NCBI GenBank assembly: GCA_037043235.1
Contig: JAWRVZ010000104.1
Span: forward strand, 1,678,501 to 1,742,500
DNA length: 64,000 nt
Reading direction: 5' to 3'
Source of the DNA: Rhodeus uyekii
Lineage: Eukaryota > Chordata > Actinopteri > Cypriniformes > Acheilognathidae
Each line of letters starts with the position of its first letter. The stretch's first letter is position 1. Of this stretch, positions 12,001 through 20,915 are shown piece after piece. A program made the position numbers and the translations under genes. The notes beneath the pieces were generated by a model. The model had not been told where the DNA came from. It was given only the letters and a program-made list of their open reading frames with translations, and did no database searches.

Positions 12001-13928
12001 TGATGAACAACAACACACAGTAACACATATTTGTTAATATACTGACAAACAAAAACAGTTATTTATTAATATTTATTATATTTGTATGCATGTATGCATT
12101 TATTTACTTTAATAAATATTAATTTATACACACACACATATATATATATACACTACATTTAATAATACATAATAACGATGTATAAATTAACATATATTTT
12201 ATCATAATTATTACATAATGATGTGATATCACAATTACATAATGAGGAGTTGAAATGAACACATACTTTACCATAATTATTGCATAATGATGTGATATCA
12301 CAATTACATAATGATGAGTTTAAATGAGCACATACTTTATCATAATTCATTTTAATGTATGAATTAAGAACAAAAAGAAGTAATTGCATTTTTTTGTTTT
12401 TAATTAATAGATGAAAAATGAAATGTCTCATGACTGACCTAAATAAAAACTAGGATGACAAGCAAGTTATGCTATATCTCAGCTGACAGTAATTTTTCTC
12501 ATAATAAGGATTGAGTGTAATCTATCTTTTAAAATACAATTTGAACTGGCAGTAATCTAGTATATTAACCTGGATATAAAATATCTGCATATTAATCTCA
12601 TGATCTGGATCTCATAATCTGGATTGGGCATAATATAGATTACAATGCGAATCCGATACCTGGACTGAATGTAGTTTGGTTTTGGTGCTTCCGATGCCTT
12701 CCACGGTCACCACTGCCGCTCCATGAAGTTGGCATACAGGAAGTAGGCACGCATTTACCGACGAATGACTGGCAAGTGAAGAAGAAATAATAGTTCCTTA
12801 CATACATTTGGTAGTGATTAATTATGAAATTTGAGAAAATCTAAAAGCATATAAATTCTAGTCTTATAAATCAGGCTTATCTTATAAATCTGACTAAAAC
12901 AAGCCTAGAATTTGAGTGTGAGGTTGAATCGTGGTTTAGAAGAATGCCATACTGGGTCAGACAAACTAATAAAATGGTGTGATGAAAAGTGAAAAGTAGA
13001 GAGAGTGAATACTTGATGCTCTTGGTCTGAGGGTCATATCTGGACACCATGACGGTACAGGCTCCACATCCACCTCCACCACAGCTGTACTTACTGCCTG
13101 TTAAAAGCACTGAACACACACACACAGTGTTAAAACAACCCACTAATATTCAGAATCTCCTCTAAAATGATCCACATCATCACTCCATAATTAACATCAA
13201 CAAACCCTATTACACATACGTGTGTGTGTGTGTGTGTGTATGAGTGTGTGATAACTATATATAGTTAGACATGCCAGGAACGATTATTATAATTATAATA
13301 CTAACAACATTAACATATATAATAACAAAAATAAAATCTACAATATAAATGTATGTGATCGTATAATTAAAATGCATAAGCTATAAAACCCAGAGCTGAC
13401 ATTTCTAAAAAAAAAATTGTAACACACACACACATAAATGCACTGAATATGTGTGTGTTTGTCTTACAACAAAATTGTTAGAAATGTCAGCTCTGGATTA
13501 TTAATAATAAGCATAATAAAAAACCCAATATGAATAGCCATTGTTAGCAATAACAATAATAATATGCACATTTATTAAAATGTGTAAACATACATTTATG
13601 CCTCAGATAAGACAGCAACATAGTCTCTGGGTCTGGGTTCTTCTCCATTATCTGTAAAGATGAATCATAAAACTATGCAGATTACATTCAATTCATGCAA
13701 ATTATAATCAATGTCTTTATTTAGATTATGTTTGAGTTTATCTGCATTACTATACGGATTGAATTTGACAACAAATTCACAACCAAACAAGGCTTTACAA
13801 TAAACACGTGATCAGAAATTCTGGATAGGGTTATATAAAAAAATATGTTTATGAAATGCACGAGCAATAAGCACCTTTTTCCCGTTGACATAGAAAATCA
13901 AGCCATCGTTTCTGGTTAGTTCAGCCAT
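1..13928 (-). CDS. aox: Aldehyde oxidase (molybdo-flavoenzyme), 5' part, 23 coding exons, runs off left edge
   Basis: Cytosolic molybdenum hydroxylase that oxidises aldehydes (such as retinal) and N-heterocycles and passes electrons through FAD and two 2Fe-2S clusters to O2. Coding exons in gene order: 13928-13875, 13651-13594, 13109-13013, 12768-12660, 11999-11873, 11793-11732, 11371-11294, 10380-10300, 10066-9922, 9818-9726, 6898-6747, 6579-6486, 5922-5813, 5746-5562, 4784-4622, 4542-4453, 3671-3502, 2682-2556, 2441-2319, 2230-2134, 2064-1940, 322-189 and 33-1. All have AG/GT borders and matching phases, giving about 836 residues without a stop; the family is about 1,330 long. AOX rather than xanthine dehydrogenase: the motif GGAFGGKV (802-809) has Val at the position of the catalytic Glu802 of bovine XDH, as in human AOX1. 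The start ATG sits in a good context (GAAATGG) and matches the family N-terminus. Which fish aox paralogue this is cannot be told from here. Confidence 0.95.
413..1924 (+). mobile_element. Tc1/mariner DNA transposon, inactive copy in an aox intron
   Basis: The element is 1,512 bp, flanked by the TA target dinucleotide at 411-412 and 1925-1926. It has terminal inverted repeats of about 150 bp (413-572 and 1776-1924) that both read CAGGTCCTTCT from the outside. The arms differ by a few substitutions and small indels, so the insertion is not very recent. It lies in antisense orientation to aox, in the intron between the exons at 1940-2064 and 189-322, and leaves both splice sites intact. Confidence 0.93.
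728..1677 (+). pseudogene. Tc1-like transposase pseudogene
   Basis: The conceptual product begins MGKTADLT, with an N-terminal paired-like helix-turn-helix (EISERIGCSQSAVSRHL), and ends with a stop at 1675-1677. It is disabled three ways. The first frame breaks after about 17 codons near 779, where bases appear lost. A second frame change lies near 1232-1240, between the ARVWRKTGEKEM block and the FSVKYPQSVMVWG block. An in-frame deletion near 1405, between EKLYAHSA and KTTGKWF, removes the segment that normally carries the second catalytic Asp (the QQD block). The first Asp (FSDES) and the final block (SPDLNPIENLWD) remain. Such a product could not be catalytic. Confidence 0.9.
3140..3154. 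repeat. Poly-G tract
   Basis: Fifteen consecutive G on the plus strand inside an aox intron, next to a dispersed repeat fragment. Such tracts can form G-quadruplexes and are error-prone in assemblies. Confidence 0.95.
3155..3240 (+). repeat. Dispersed repeat fragment (same family as 10770-10925)
   Basis: The block TAGGTTTGGATTTTGTTTCC, followed by CTTAATAATAAC, recurs almost unchanged at about 10788-10820. It resembles a common teleost non-autonomous DNA element whose ends read TTTTTCACAC; the superfamily is recalled, not shown here. Confidence 0.6.
3913..4237 (-). mobile_element. Solo LTR (family A) in an aox intron
   Basis: Read on the minus strand it starts TGTCACAGTCGCG and carries a TATA-like TATTTAAAACCC followed by AATAAA (plus-strand 3982-3987), the usual LTR order. 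It aligns along its length with the copies at 8860-9211 and 50671-50992. The left terminus is decayed, and the flanking pentamers (AGCTA and AGATG) match at only two positions, so this is the oldest-looking of the three. No internal retroelement genes are attached. It lies in the same orientation as aox. Confidence 0.7.
4895..5095. repeat. Dispersed teleost repeat, class uncertain
   Basis: The segment around GCAGTGGGTAGCCATTTTAG, then GGCGCCTTGCTCAAG and GAATCGAACCTGCAACCTTTGG, matches a repeat I recall as very common in cyprinid introns. It has no coding capacity. The class (SINE-like or DNA transposon) is not decided by this copy. Confidence 0.5.
7193..8611. mobile_element. Tigger/pogo-like DNA transposon, non-autonomous
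   Basis: The element is 1,419 bp, flanked by TA at 7191-7192 and 8612-8613. Its ends are inverted repeats beginning CAGTGGAGTTC. The inner parts of the ends share motifs such as TATCTCGA and GTCGAC. CAGT termini with TA target sites fit TcMar-Tigger. No transposase frame is present; the open frames inside it are short and unlike any transposase I know. The hAT-like MITE at 7602-7887 sits within it. Related copies lie at 52367-53100 and 33393-33445. Confidence 0.85.
7602..7887. mobile_element. hAT-like MITE nested in the Tigger-like element
   Basis: The insertion is 286 bp with ends CAGTGGCGGACT and (reverse) CATAGGCGGACT, flanked by a perfect 8-bp direct duplication GCCTTTTG at 7594-7601 and 7888-7895. 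An 8-bp duplication and CAG-type ends are characteristic of hAT elements. The sister Tigger copy near 52505-52525 reads straight through this site (CATATGCCTTTTGTTGTTAG on the minus strand), which is the unoccupied site. Confidence 0.92.
8860..9211 (-). mobile_element. Solo LTR (family A) in aox intron 10
   Basis: The LTR is 352 bp, with flanking pentamers GCTGC (8855-8859) and GCTGA (9212-9216) matching at 4 of 5 positions. Read on the minus strand it runs from TGTCATGTCG through a TATA-like TATAAGCCCTCATG to an ATTAAA signal (plus-strand 8915-8920). It aligns with 3913-4237 and 50671-50992, for example around GGGAGAACATGAGGG. It is in the sense orientation of aox. Confidence 0.8.
9435..9705. 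repeat. Fragment of a MITE-like element (TTAGTTAA-rich)
   Basis: AT-rich stretch with CATTAGTTAACA-type words and an end reading TTATTGAAAAGTGTTAT, similar to the end of the element at 45243-45632 (ATAAAGTGTTAC). It is a degraded member of a common teleost family. Confidence 0.55.
10770..10925 (+). repeat. Dispersed repeat copy, better preserved than 3155-3240
   Basis: Contains the same TAGGTTTGGATTTTGTTGCC block, then CTTCATTTAAAAACTGCATTT, TTTGTTTGATAATCTGAAAC, and a terminus TTTTTCACACCACTGTGA. Probably a non-autonomous DNA transposon remnant in the aox intron between exons 7 and 8. Confidence 0.6.
12120..12160. repeat. AC/AT microsatellite
   Basis: Short (AC)n then (AT)n run in an aox intron, directly beside the 69-bp tandem repeat. 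Confidence 0.8.
12190..12355. repeat. Tandem repeat, 69-bp period, about 2.4 copies
   Basis: The words CATAATGATGTGATATCACA and ACATACTTTA recur at a spacing of 69 bases (for example GATGTGATATCAC at 12220 and 12289). Each full unit contains the perfect palindrome GTGATATCAC. Because 69 is a multiple of three it yields a repetitive open frame on the minus strand, which is not a gene. Confidence 0.88.
13220..13250. repeat. (GT)n microsatellite
   Basis: About ten GT units with one interruption, in aox intron 2. Confidence 0.9.
13390..13496. other. 107-bp foldback hairpin in aox intron 2
   Basis: The outer arms CCAGAGCTGACATTTCTA (13390-13407) and TAGAAATGTCAGCTCTGG (13479-13496) are perfect 18-base complements. 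Pairing continues inward with gaps through A-rich/T-rich and ACACAC/GTGTGT segments to a short loop near ATGCACTGAA. It may be a foldback MITE or a transcribed hairpin RNA; I cannot decide which. Confidence 0.75.
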
Positions 13929-14032
13929 TTCCTCTCGAAGTTTGTGCCTGATATAAACAAACTGAAGCAGATCTGCGGGCTGTTTCTCCAACAGAGGCGA
14001 ATGAAAAAGTAACTGCTTGAGTTCAGAGTTTT
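13929..14032 (-). other. aox: 5' extension of the first coding aox exon (probable 5' UTR)
   Basis: Upstream of the ATG the frame stays open for 34 codons to a good acceptor (pyrimidine-rich tract, then GCAG) at 14033-14036. An intron therefore precedes this exon, and its first nucleotides are either 5' UTR or, less likely, an N-terminal extension. I favour UTR because the ATG at 13928 gives the usual AOX N-terminus. The upstream first exon and promoter were not identified. Confidence 0.55.
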
Positions 14033-14036
14033 CTGC

Positions 14037-16079
14037 AAAGTGAGGAACCAGAAAAAAGTGGAAAGGTTAGCAAAGGCGGAGCTTATCTGATAGACGTTTT
14101 TAAGTTATCATTTATATTGTTAAATACGCTTAGTTTAAATAATATTTATCCTATTTAAACTCTTATTTATCTATGTCTTTAATTCATTGCTAGTAAGGTG
14201 TCCCGATAAACTTCTTACGCTGTTACTTTTCTCATCGCTGACTGGTTGAACCAACAGCAGCGGTTTGTGATTACGAATGCGCGTTTTAAAAACTACTTTT
14301 GTAAAGTCTGCTTACATTGCTGGTTTTATTTACATATCATGTACCAATTCGTGAAATACATAGATTTAAACGATGACGCATTTTGGTACGAAAATATATC
14401 CAATAAGCAAAACCCGTTCTGAGATTTGAATGTGACTCAATGGTGAACTCGATGCTTGAGCCACCGAACCCAAAACGCTTCTTTTACATATTTCTCTGTA
14501 CCTGAATTTCTGTTTTAGTTTGGTTTTGTCTTATTTGACTATTATTTGTGTTTGTGTGTACGTGCATTTCTTTGATTTTGATTGTGATTGTGCTTGTGTA
14601 TGTCTGTCTGTTTGTGTCCATGAGTGTGTTTACCACCAGATGGCGCCATAAGCATAAATGTAACTACTAAATTCAACCACTAGATGTCGCCAGACGCCAA
14701 AGCCTAATTAACGCGTCTGACCGCTGGGAGACGCTAGAACCAAGCATAAAAGGAATAAAGTAGAACTACATCACGTCCGGAATAATCCATATAATAAACA
14801 AAAGAGACTAATACAACGTTTCAAGGTGGATTTTCCATTAGTAGGCTCTACATCTTTAGTTCATCTGATGTTTTCCTGTTCTAAACTGTACGAAAACACA
14901 ATAGTTACACATATTCACTGCATTTTCCCCTCAGGACTATAGACAGAAATGTATTTTCACTGTTAATGAGTCTCTAACAGCTGAAAAACATGACAATAAA
15001 TTATGTTTGCCCATTGTCTGTCTTCTGGAGCTGTTGAAATAGAAAAAAAAAACACCACACACAGAGAGAGAAACCCTGCTGTGACCCCCTGTGAAGTGTG
15101 ATCAGGGAACCCCTACAGAGATTATAACAAGTTAATACCCTACACAGTCAGAAATCTCTCCCCACAAGCGTTTTAGGATTAGCTAACACGCTAACGCATA
15201 TACAAAACATGCACATATGCACTTAGGAGCAAGAGACCACGCTGAGAAAACCATCAATAAATTCAACCTTTTAGACACATTAAATGCAACATCGGTTTGG
15301 TCACACACATACAAATTGCAGTTTGAACACTAGAGGACGCTCTATTGAGTGAAAGCCCACACCCATTTATCGCCAACCATTTATCGCCATAATGCTGCCT
15401 CCATGTGCTATTGACTTCTGAAGTCATGATTACGAGCTTGCCGCATTCAAGTGCTTTGCTGTTGGAAAGAACATTAGTCGTGGAGGGCACCGGGTTTATT
15501 TGTGCGTATTTATTTGGAAAATCTTATTAAAGCCAGAATGATATTAACATCCCATTCATTGACAACATTCACCACGTTATATAGTCACATTGATGATGAT
15601 TCTGGAAGTATCCAGGCTATTTTCAATATGTATCAACATGCAATACGCTTCAAATGACTGCTCATTTTTGTAAATATGCATTACTTTAACTACAAAACCT
15701 AGGCGATGTAGCGGTTGTGGGCGGGGGGGAAGGGATAATAAATAAGAGCAGTCGCAGCAGCAATTGTTCTCCACTCTACTAGGTTTAACGTTTATGGCCC
15801 ACCCTTCTCAGCAACTTGGGTATCAAAATTAATCCTGAGCTTCCCAGTGGTAAATATGACTTAAGAGGGAGTTAATGTCCAATTTTTAAATAGGAAACTT
15901 ATATTTACCATAATTTCCACAGCAGAAATCTCACAAAAACAGCTGTTCAATTTGGCCTTTGTGTCGAAGATACAGGAAGATGTGTAGAAGAACATGGGCA
16001 ACCAAACAGTTGACGAACCCCATTGACTTCCATAGCACGCACACACACACACACAAATGTGTGACATTGAAGTCAAAAG
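14037..16079. other. Upstream flank of aox; no coding gene seen
   Basis: Should hold the missing first aox exon and promoter, but I could not place them. Besides the CTCF-like motifs, 15716-15747 has a GC-box-like TGTGGGCGGGG followed by ATAATAAATAAG, which could be a plus-strand core promoter; no downstream open frame supports a gene. Confidence 0.3.
14633..14692 (+). promoter_or_regulatory. Two CTCF-like motifs in tandem
   Basis: CCACCAGATGGCGCC at 14633-14647 fits the CTCF core CCASYAGRKGGCRS at every position. CCACTAGATGTCGCC at 14677-14691 fits with one mismatch. Both point the same way, 44 bases apart, about 0.6 kb upstream of the first aox exon seen. A weaker match, ACACTAGAGGACGCT, lies near 15330. 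Related words occur in teleost repeats, so binding is unproven. Confidence 0.45.
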
Positions 16080-16209
16080 TTGAAGTGAACATTCTTCAAA
16101 ATATCTACCATTGTGTTCAGCAAAAGAAAGAAATGCATACAGGTTTGGAACAATGTGAGGGTGAGTAAATGATGACAGAATTTCATTTTAGGGAGAACTA
16201 TCCCTTTAA
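16080..16209. repeat. MITE-like element, end of the 'GGGATAGTTC' family
   Basis: Ends GGGTGAGTAAATGATGACAG...AGGGAGAACTATCCCTTTAA, the hallmark end of a very common teleost non-autonomous element. The same end, inverted, is at 45840-45876. Only one end is clear here. Confidence 0.65.
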
Positions 16210-19200
16210 GAGGTATTTTAAAGAATGAGTAAGTGAGTGTGAAGTAAGTCATTGACTTCAGCTGGTTAATTTTGAGGGGCAGAGGCAAAGGTTAGGCTAG
16301 ACGCAAGGTTACACATTGCTAGTCATGGTAATGGAATGTTTACTTTCACTCGACATAACCAAGAGTCTTCGATTTCTTGCCACTCATGGCAAATGGCTCT
16401 TGTACTAACTCTGAGGTTTAGCCTCTTCACAATGCCAGCGAGCAAGTAGCTAAAGCTAACCTTGCTAAAATACGTCTCTGAATCAGCGCCCCAAGTAGCA
16501 ATAACAGTTTAAACAATTGAATTTTTTATAATTACATTCACATGAAAAAACTGTTTTGATGACACATTAAATCACATCACATCAAATCAGTTTACAGAGT
16601 TAGCAAGCAGAAATCAAGTAAGCTAACAATGTACATCACAAAAACTGTAAATAAACTGTCATAAAGTGTGCATTTGTGTAGAAACATCTGATTAGCATCT
16701 TTAAAAGAACAGATTCGCAAACATTAATTTCTTAAATACCACAAAACATCTGGGGAAAATCTTTTTACCACTCATCAGGAAACATATTAGCAGCATGTTG
16801 CAGCTGGCCAAAAAATATTAAGTCACAAATAGCTTACTCATCTCTGCTATTTTATTCGCTGGTTAGCATGTTAAATGTAAGGAGGTTCATAATACTTGAA
16901 ATACACTATCAATTTTTATTCATAAGTTTTGATTTTGAATCTTCCATCTTAGCTCATGGCAACACAAACCATTTTAAACAAATCACCTGAGCTGTAAAAG
17001 CCGGCTGAAACAGATCATTCTGAAGCCAAAGGAAATAATGAGGGAATCTGGCACTGGTAAAACAAATGCTTTAATAGGCTCCAATAATATATTTGTGATT
17101 CATGTATTGCACACATAATACATGGCTAATTATTAATGGAGAAAGATGCTAATCATGCAAATGCTAACTAGCAAAACATTGGACAACTGGGCCTCATTCA
17201 TGAAACATTGACTAGGATGAATGCCATCTATAAATTCATTTGTAAGTTCTTCTATTAAACTGATTTTAGACAAAAACTGATTTTTAGACAAAAACATCTA
17301 TTTACTATTTTACACAGATGTACACAGACACAAATTGTGTTCATGTTTTATGAATGTGGCCTAATGAATGCACACTGAAAAAATACTTTTCTTAATCATT
17401 ATTTTTCCTTCATATATTGTTAATTGGTATAAATATCCTTAAAACAAGATAAATTCAAAAGACATAAATATTGAGTCTTTTTCCACTGCAGCCAGATAGT
17501 TTAAAAATTGATGCTAAATAAAACTATTAATAAATACATATATTTTTGTTTATGTAGCCTATTTTTGTTATCAGGTAAAAAATATATTTCTTTTTTAAAT
17601 GGACTCATTTCATTATTTTATTTTTTTTACTGGAAAACAAGAAAAAACTAAATTTAATTTGTATTGAAACCATATTAACAAAATATTATTTTATTCAGAC
17701 CCTTATTCCTTATTTTTGTTCAGACCCTTATAGGAAAATCCGGGTTAAAATCCATATTTGGTCACTGCCTAGATATTTTTGTAGGTGTAGGGTGTTAAAA
17801 ATGTTCATGTACTGTTCCTCCCCTCTTTGTTTTTCCATCCCCCTCTTTTATGAAAAGAAAGACACACATCTGCTTTCCATCACACCTTTACAACCATGAC
17901 TCCCTCTCTCTTTTTTGTCTCCTACTTCTTTCATCTCTATCCAGTTTCTTCACTCACTATCTTCCTTTACCTTTTAATCTTTGTTCATCATATTTCCTAT
18001 AATCTCTGCTTGACGTAAAACCAGTAACTTCTGTAATTACAGATATGCATCGGTTAACTGTGTTTAAGTCAGCTGTTTAGCTTACTGTGTATGTGTGTGT
18101 GTGTGTGTGTGTTTACTCAGGACTTATAATCACAGACCAAAGCATTTGAGATGCTGACAGAAGCAAACTACTGTTCAGCTAGACACATGCTAGCACAGGA
18201 CCTTTGTGAACACATTTACAGTGGATTATGTCAACATAGAAATAACTTCTCCACCAGTCTTTCAATATATAATTTGATACCATCAAATTGTACCATTGTA
18301 CCAAATTTGTACCATTTACCATTGTTTGTCCGAATAGGTAGATCTACTCCAAAAAACATGTTTGGTTGAGCTCATGGTTGCTTTTTCCGGACCAGTAAGG
18401 GCTTCAAACAGTTTGCAATTCATTTGGTGCCACTTGTAGTGCATAAACTGCACACTTTAACTTTAGTTATCTCTGCTTTTCTCAAAACATTTTCAGCTCA
18501 TTTACAACCACATGCTTCAGTCCGTTATCATCTGAGATACAGCTGCTTATTACTCATGATGGAGCGAAACAAAGAAGTTCTGTTTATAGGCTGATCAATT
18601 CGTCATGCAGGCGATTTGCTCTGCTGAAACATCCAACAAGTGGTGTTTAATGTAGACTCACATGTTATTAGAAAACCTTTTAATCAATATATATGCACAA
18701 AAAATTAGTATGATTGAGATATGTTTAATCTTTATTAATATTTTAAATTTTTATTTTCCAGATCAGATTTTTTCTTTTTCAATTATTTATTTTAGTTTGC
18801 TATTTTAGTACATCAAGTTAAACTAAATGAAAATGAGAAATGTTGCAAACTAGCTTGAAGATATTTGTATGTTTTTTTTAAATTCTATTTTATTTCAATT
18901 AAAGTGTATTTTATTTTATTTTCAGGTAACTTACCGTATGTGAAAATGATTATACGTATTATTGATTATAGGTGTTATTGAACACTTTTGGTCTAAAGTT
19001 CACACCATGTCGTAATTTACCATAATTACAAAATACAAATAGTAAAAAGTGTTCACTTATAGAACTGTGAAACTGTGAGAGCTCCAACGTGTACCATGTG
19101 ACCACTGCAGATTAATTCAGGTGTTGCCATAGAAATGCAGAATTCCTAAGCCTAACAGAGTAGAATGCCATTTTGAAATGACGGTAACAAGGCACAACAA

Positions 19201-19600
19201 CAAGGCATGAATGCAGTTTAAGATTAGATTTAATTAGTCAAGTGACAAAAATGCCTTTTCCCACATTGAAAATGTGCCCACTACTTCCTTACGGACAACT
19301 GCCAACCCATACACAAAACGTAACTATAACATCCTGGCCTGGTCCTCTCTCATCTCTCACTTCTGTTCCTCCCTCCTCACTTCCTGTTCCGGCCCTTGGC
19401 CCTGCCCTGCTCAATACACACATACCTATCTAGAACTTTATTTTTGAATAAAGTAAATTCAAATTCAAATGTAGTGCCTACTCAGATAGTACACGATTTT
19501 GAACGCATCGTTGGAGAGACCAAACTAAATTTAAACTAAATCCCTTCTACATTTACTAGCTTGTAATTATTATGTGTTGTTTTCATGAGTAAACTATATA
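16210..19600. other. Intergenic, no gene seen
   Basis: AT-rich sequence with only short spurious frames. It contains a (GT)n run at 18092-18112 and a duplicated word CAGACCCTTAT at about 17697-17735. Nothing else could be assigned. Confidence 0.5.
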
Positions 19601-19940
19601 CAGTAATCCCTTGTTTATCGCGGTTAATGTGGACCGGAACCCCCAGCGATACGTGAAAATCCATGAAGTAGGATCAACCAATCAGCTCACGGGATACACC
19701 CACTCGTGCTCTCATTCGTCGATCTCGTGCCGGGAACCAATCACGTGCCTTGACTGAGTGCCCATGTGTGTGTACAAAGCCTCTGAGAGAGTTTCTCTCT
19801 TTGTCTGGCATCCTGGGAAACTGTTTCTCTCGCGCATCACAATAAAGCAACGCTGCTTTCCGCAATACGGCTGCCGATATGGCGGTATTTTTGAATTTTT
19901 ATTTTTTTTATGAATATTTTTGAAAATCTGCGATGCACTG
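19601..19940. mobile_element. Tigger-like MITE, 340 bp
   Basis: Flanked by TA at 19599-19600 and 19941-19942. Ends read CAGTAATCCCTTGTTTATCG and, inverted, CAGTGCATCGCAGATTTTCA, so the first bases and the TCGC motif are shared. Its CAGT termini and TA duplication fit TcMar-Tigger, but the interior differs from the element at 7193-8611, so it is a separate family. It has no transposase. Confidence 0.8.
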
Positions 19941-20679
19941 TAGAATAAAATATATAATTAGAATATATAGAATATTAGAATAAAAGCTGATTTATGTATT
20001 TTTCTACAGATTTACGTCTGTAGAACAAGTGATGCTGACAAGTCATCCCAAAGTTTAGTACAGTACCTTGGTTGATTCAGAGGGTTTATTCAGATCTCTA
20101 ACCCTATTAGCAACCACAGAAATGTCTAACTTGGCAAACACCAATTAAAATACTTTAGCATTGCTAGTCTTTGTCATACAAAGGGCACCAAACTGAGCTT
20201 GTTTACTCCAGTAAGCAAATGAGGGCTCTTGGCTGTTGCCAGCAGTTCGGCAAACGGCAGGCTCAGGACTGTCCCGAGGGAGCTAACATTTTCAGTGGCC
20301 TTTGAAAGGTCCTGCAGAGAGAGGTTTCTCTTTAGCTAATGAAAGAGAGGATCGCTAGGGGGACACTTAGGTTTCATTACTTTCCTGAGAGAGCTTAATG
20401 CACTTCATTGTTGCATAAATGTCCTCAGGGGCGCCTTCTAGGTATATCTGTTATCAAGAAAAGGGTTGAATAGTACTTAATGTCCTTTTCTAGGTGGAGG
20501 GAAGAGTTCTGATTTTATGGCTTTGCGAAAGGAAACCAATGTGTTTTAGTGCAGTTAGGCTGATGGCTTGATAAGATTTGTGGGTCACTATGAAAGTGCT
20601 TTGTTGTGCTATTAAATTATTGAACTTTTGTTTGTTAGTGTGTGGTTTTAAACATACCTCAAACAATAGTTTGCAGACC

Positions 20680-20825
20680 TCAAACAGCGTTGCATTAGCG
20701 ACACCAAGGTTATGGGTTTGATTCTCAGGGAAAGCATCAACTGATTAGAATGTCAATGTGAACAATGAATGCAATGTAAGTTGCTTTTGAAAAATGTGTC
20801 TGCCAAACGCATAAATGTACTGATA
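20680..20825 (+). repeat. tRNA-derived SINE, diverged copy
   Basis: A pol III B-box-like GGGTTTGATTC at 20714-20724 follows CACCAAGGTTAT. The downstream block TGTAAGTTGCTTTTG then GTGTCTGCCAAACGCATAAATG matches the body and tail of a widespread teleost SINE recalled from memory. The tail degenerates into repeated ATAAATATTAATGTAAAT up to about 20915. The A box is not recognisable. Confidence 0.65.
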
Positions 20826-20915
20826 AAATGTATACATTGAATATAAATGCATAAATATTAATGTAAATATTAATAAATGTCTCCCAAATGCATAAATATT
20901 AATGTAAATATTAGA

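Larger units (their letters stand above)
11732..13928 (-). other. aox: aox exons 1-6: two 2Fe-2S cluster domains
   Basis: These six exons encode residues 1-169. The plant-ferredoxin-type cluster is held by Cys47, Cys52, Cys55 (in SCGGGGCGACTVM) and Cys77. The second, alpha-helical cluster is held by Cys117 and Cys120 (QCGFCTPG) and Cys152 and Cys154 (NLCRCTGYRP). All eight expected cysteines are present, so the electron-transfer module looks functional. Exon 2 ends with a split codon (AAAT then TG) that restores the Lys-Leu-Leu-Leu-Thr-Gly junction. Intron 2 carries the hairpin at 13390-13496, and the intron between exons 4 and 5 carries the 69-bp tandem repeat. Confidence 0.93.

Noticed and set aside
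12190..12355. CRISPR-like array
   Set aside because: The sequence is a contiguous tandem repeat without spacers, in a fish intron.
12159..12431. 90-codon minus-strand frame with an internal repeat
   Set aside because: The open frame is a by-product of a 69-bp tandem repeat, a multiple of three.
1..13928. Xanthine dehydrogenase as the identity of the molybdo-flavoenzyme gene
   Set aside because: Val replaces the XDH catalytic Glu in the GGAFGGKV motif, and the 2Fe-2S and FAD blocks follow the AOX pattern.
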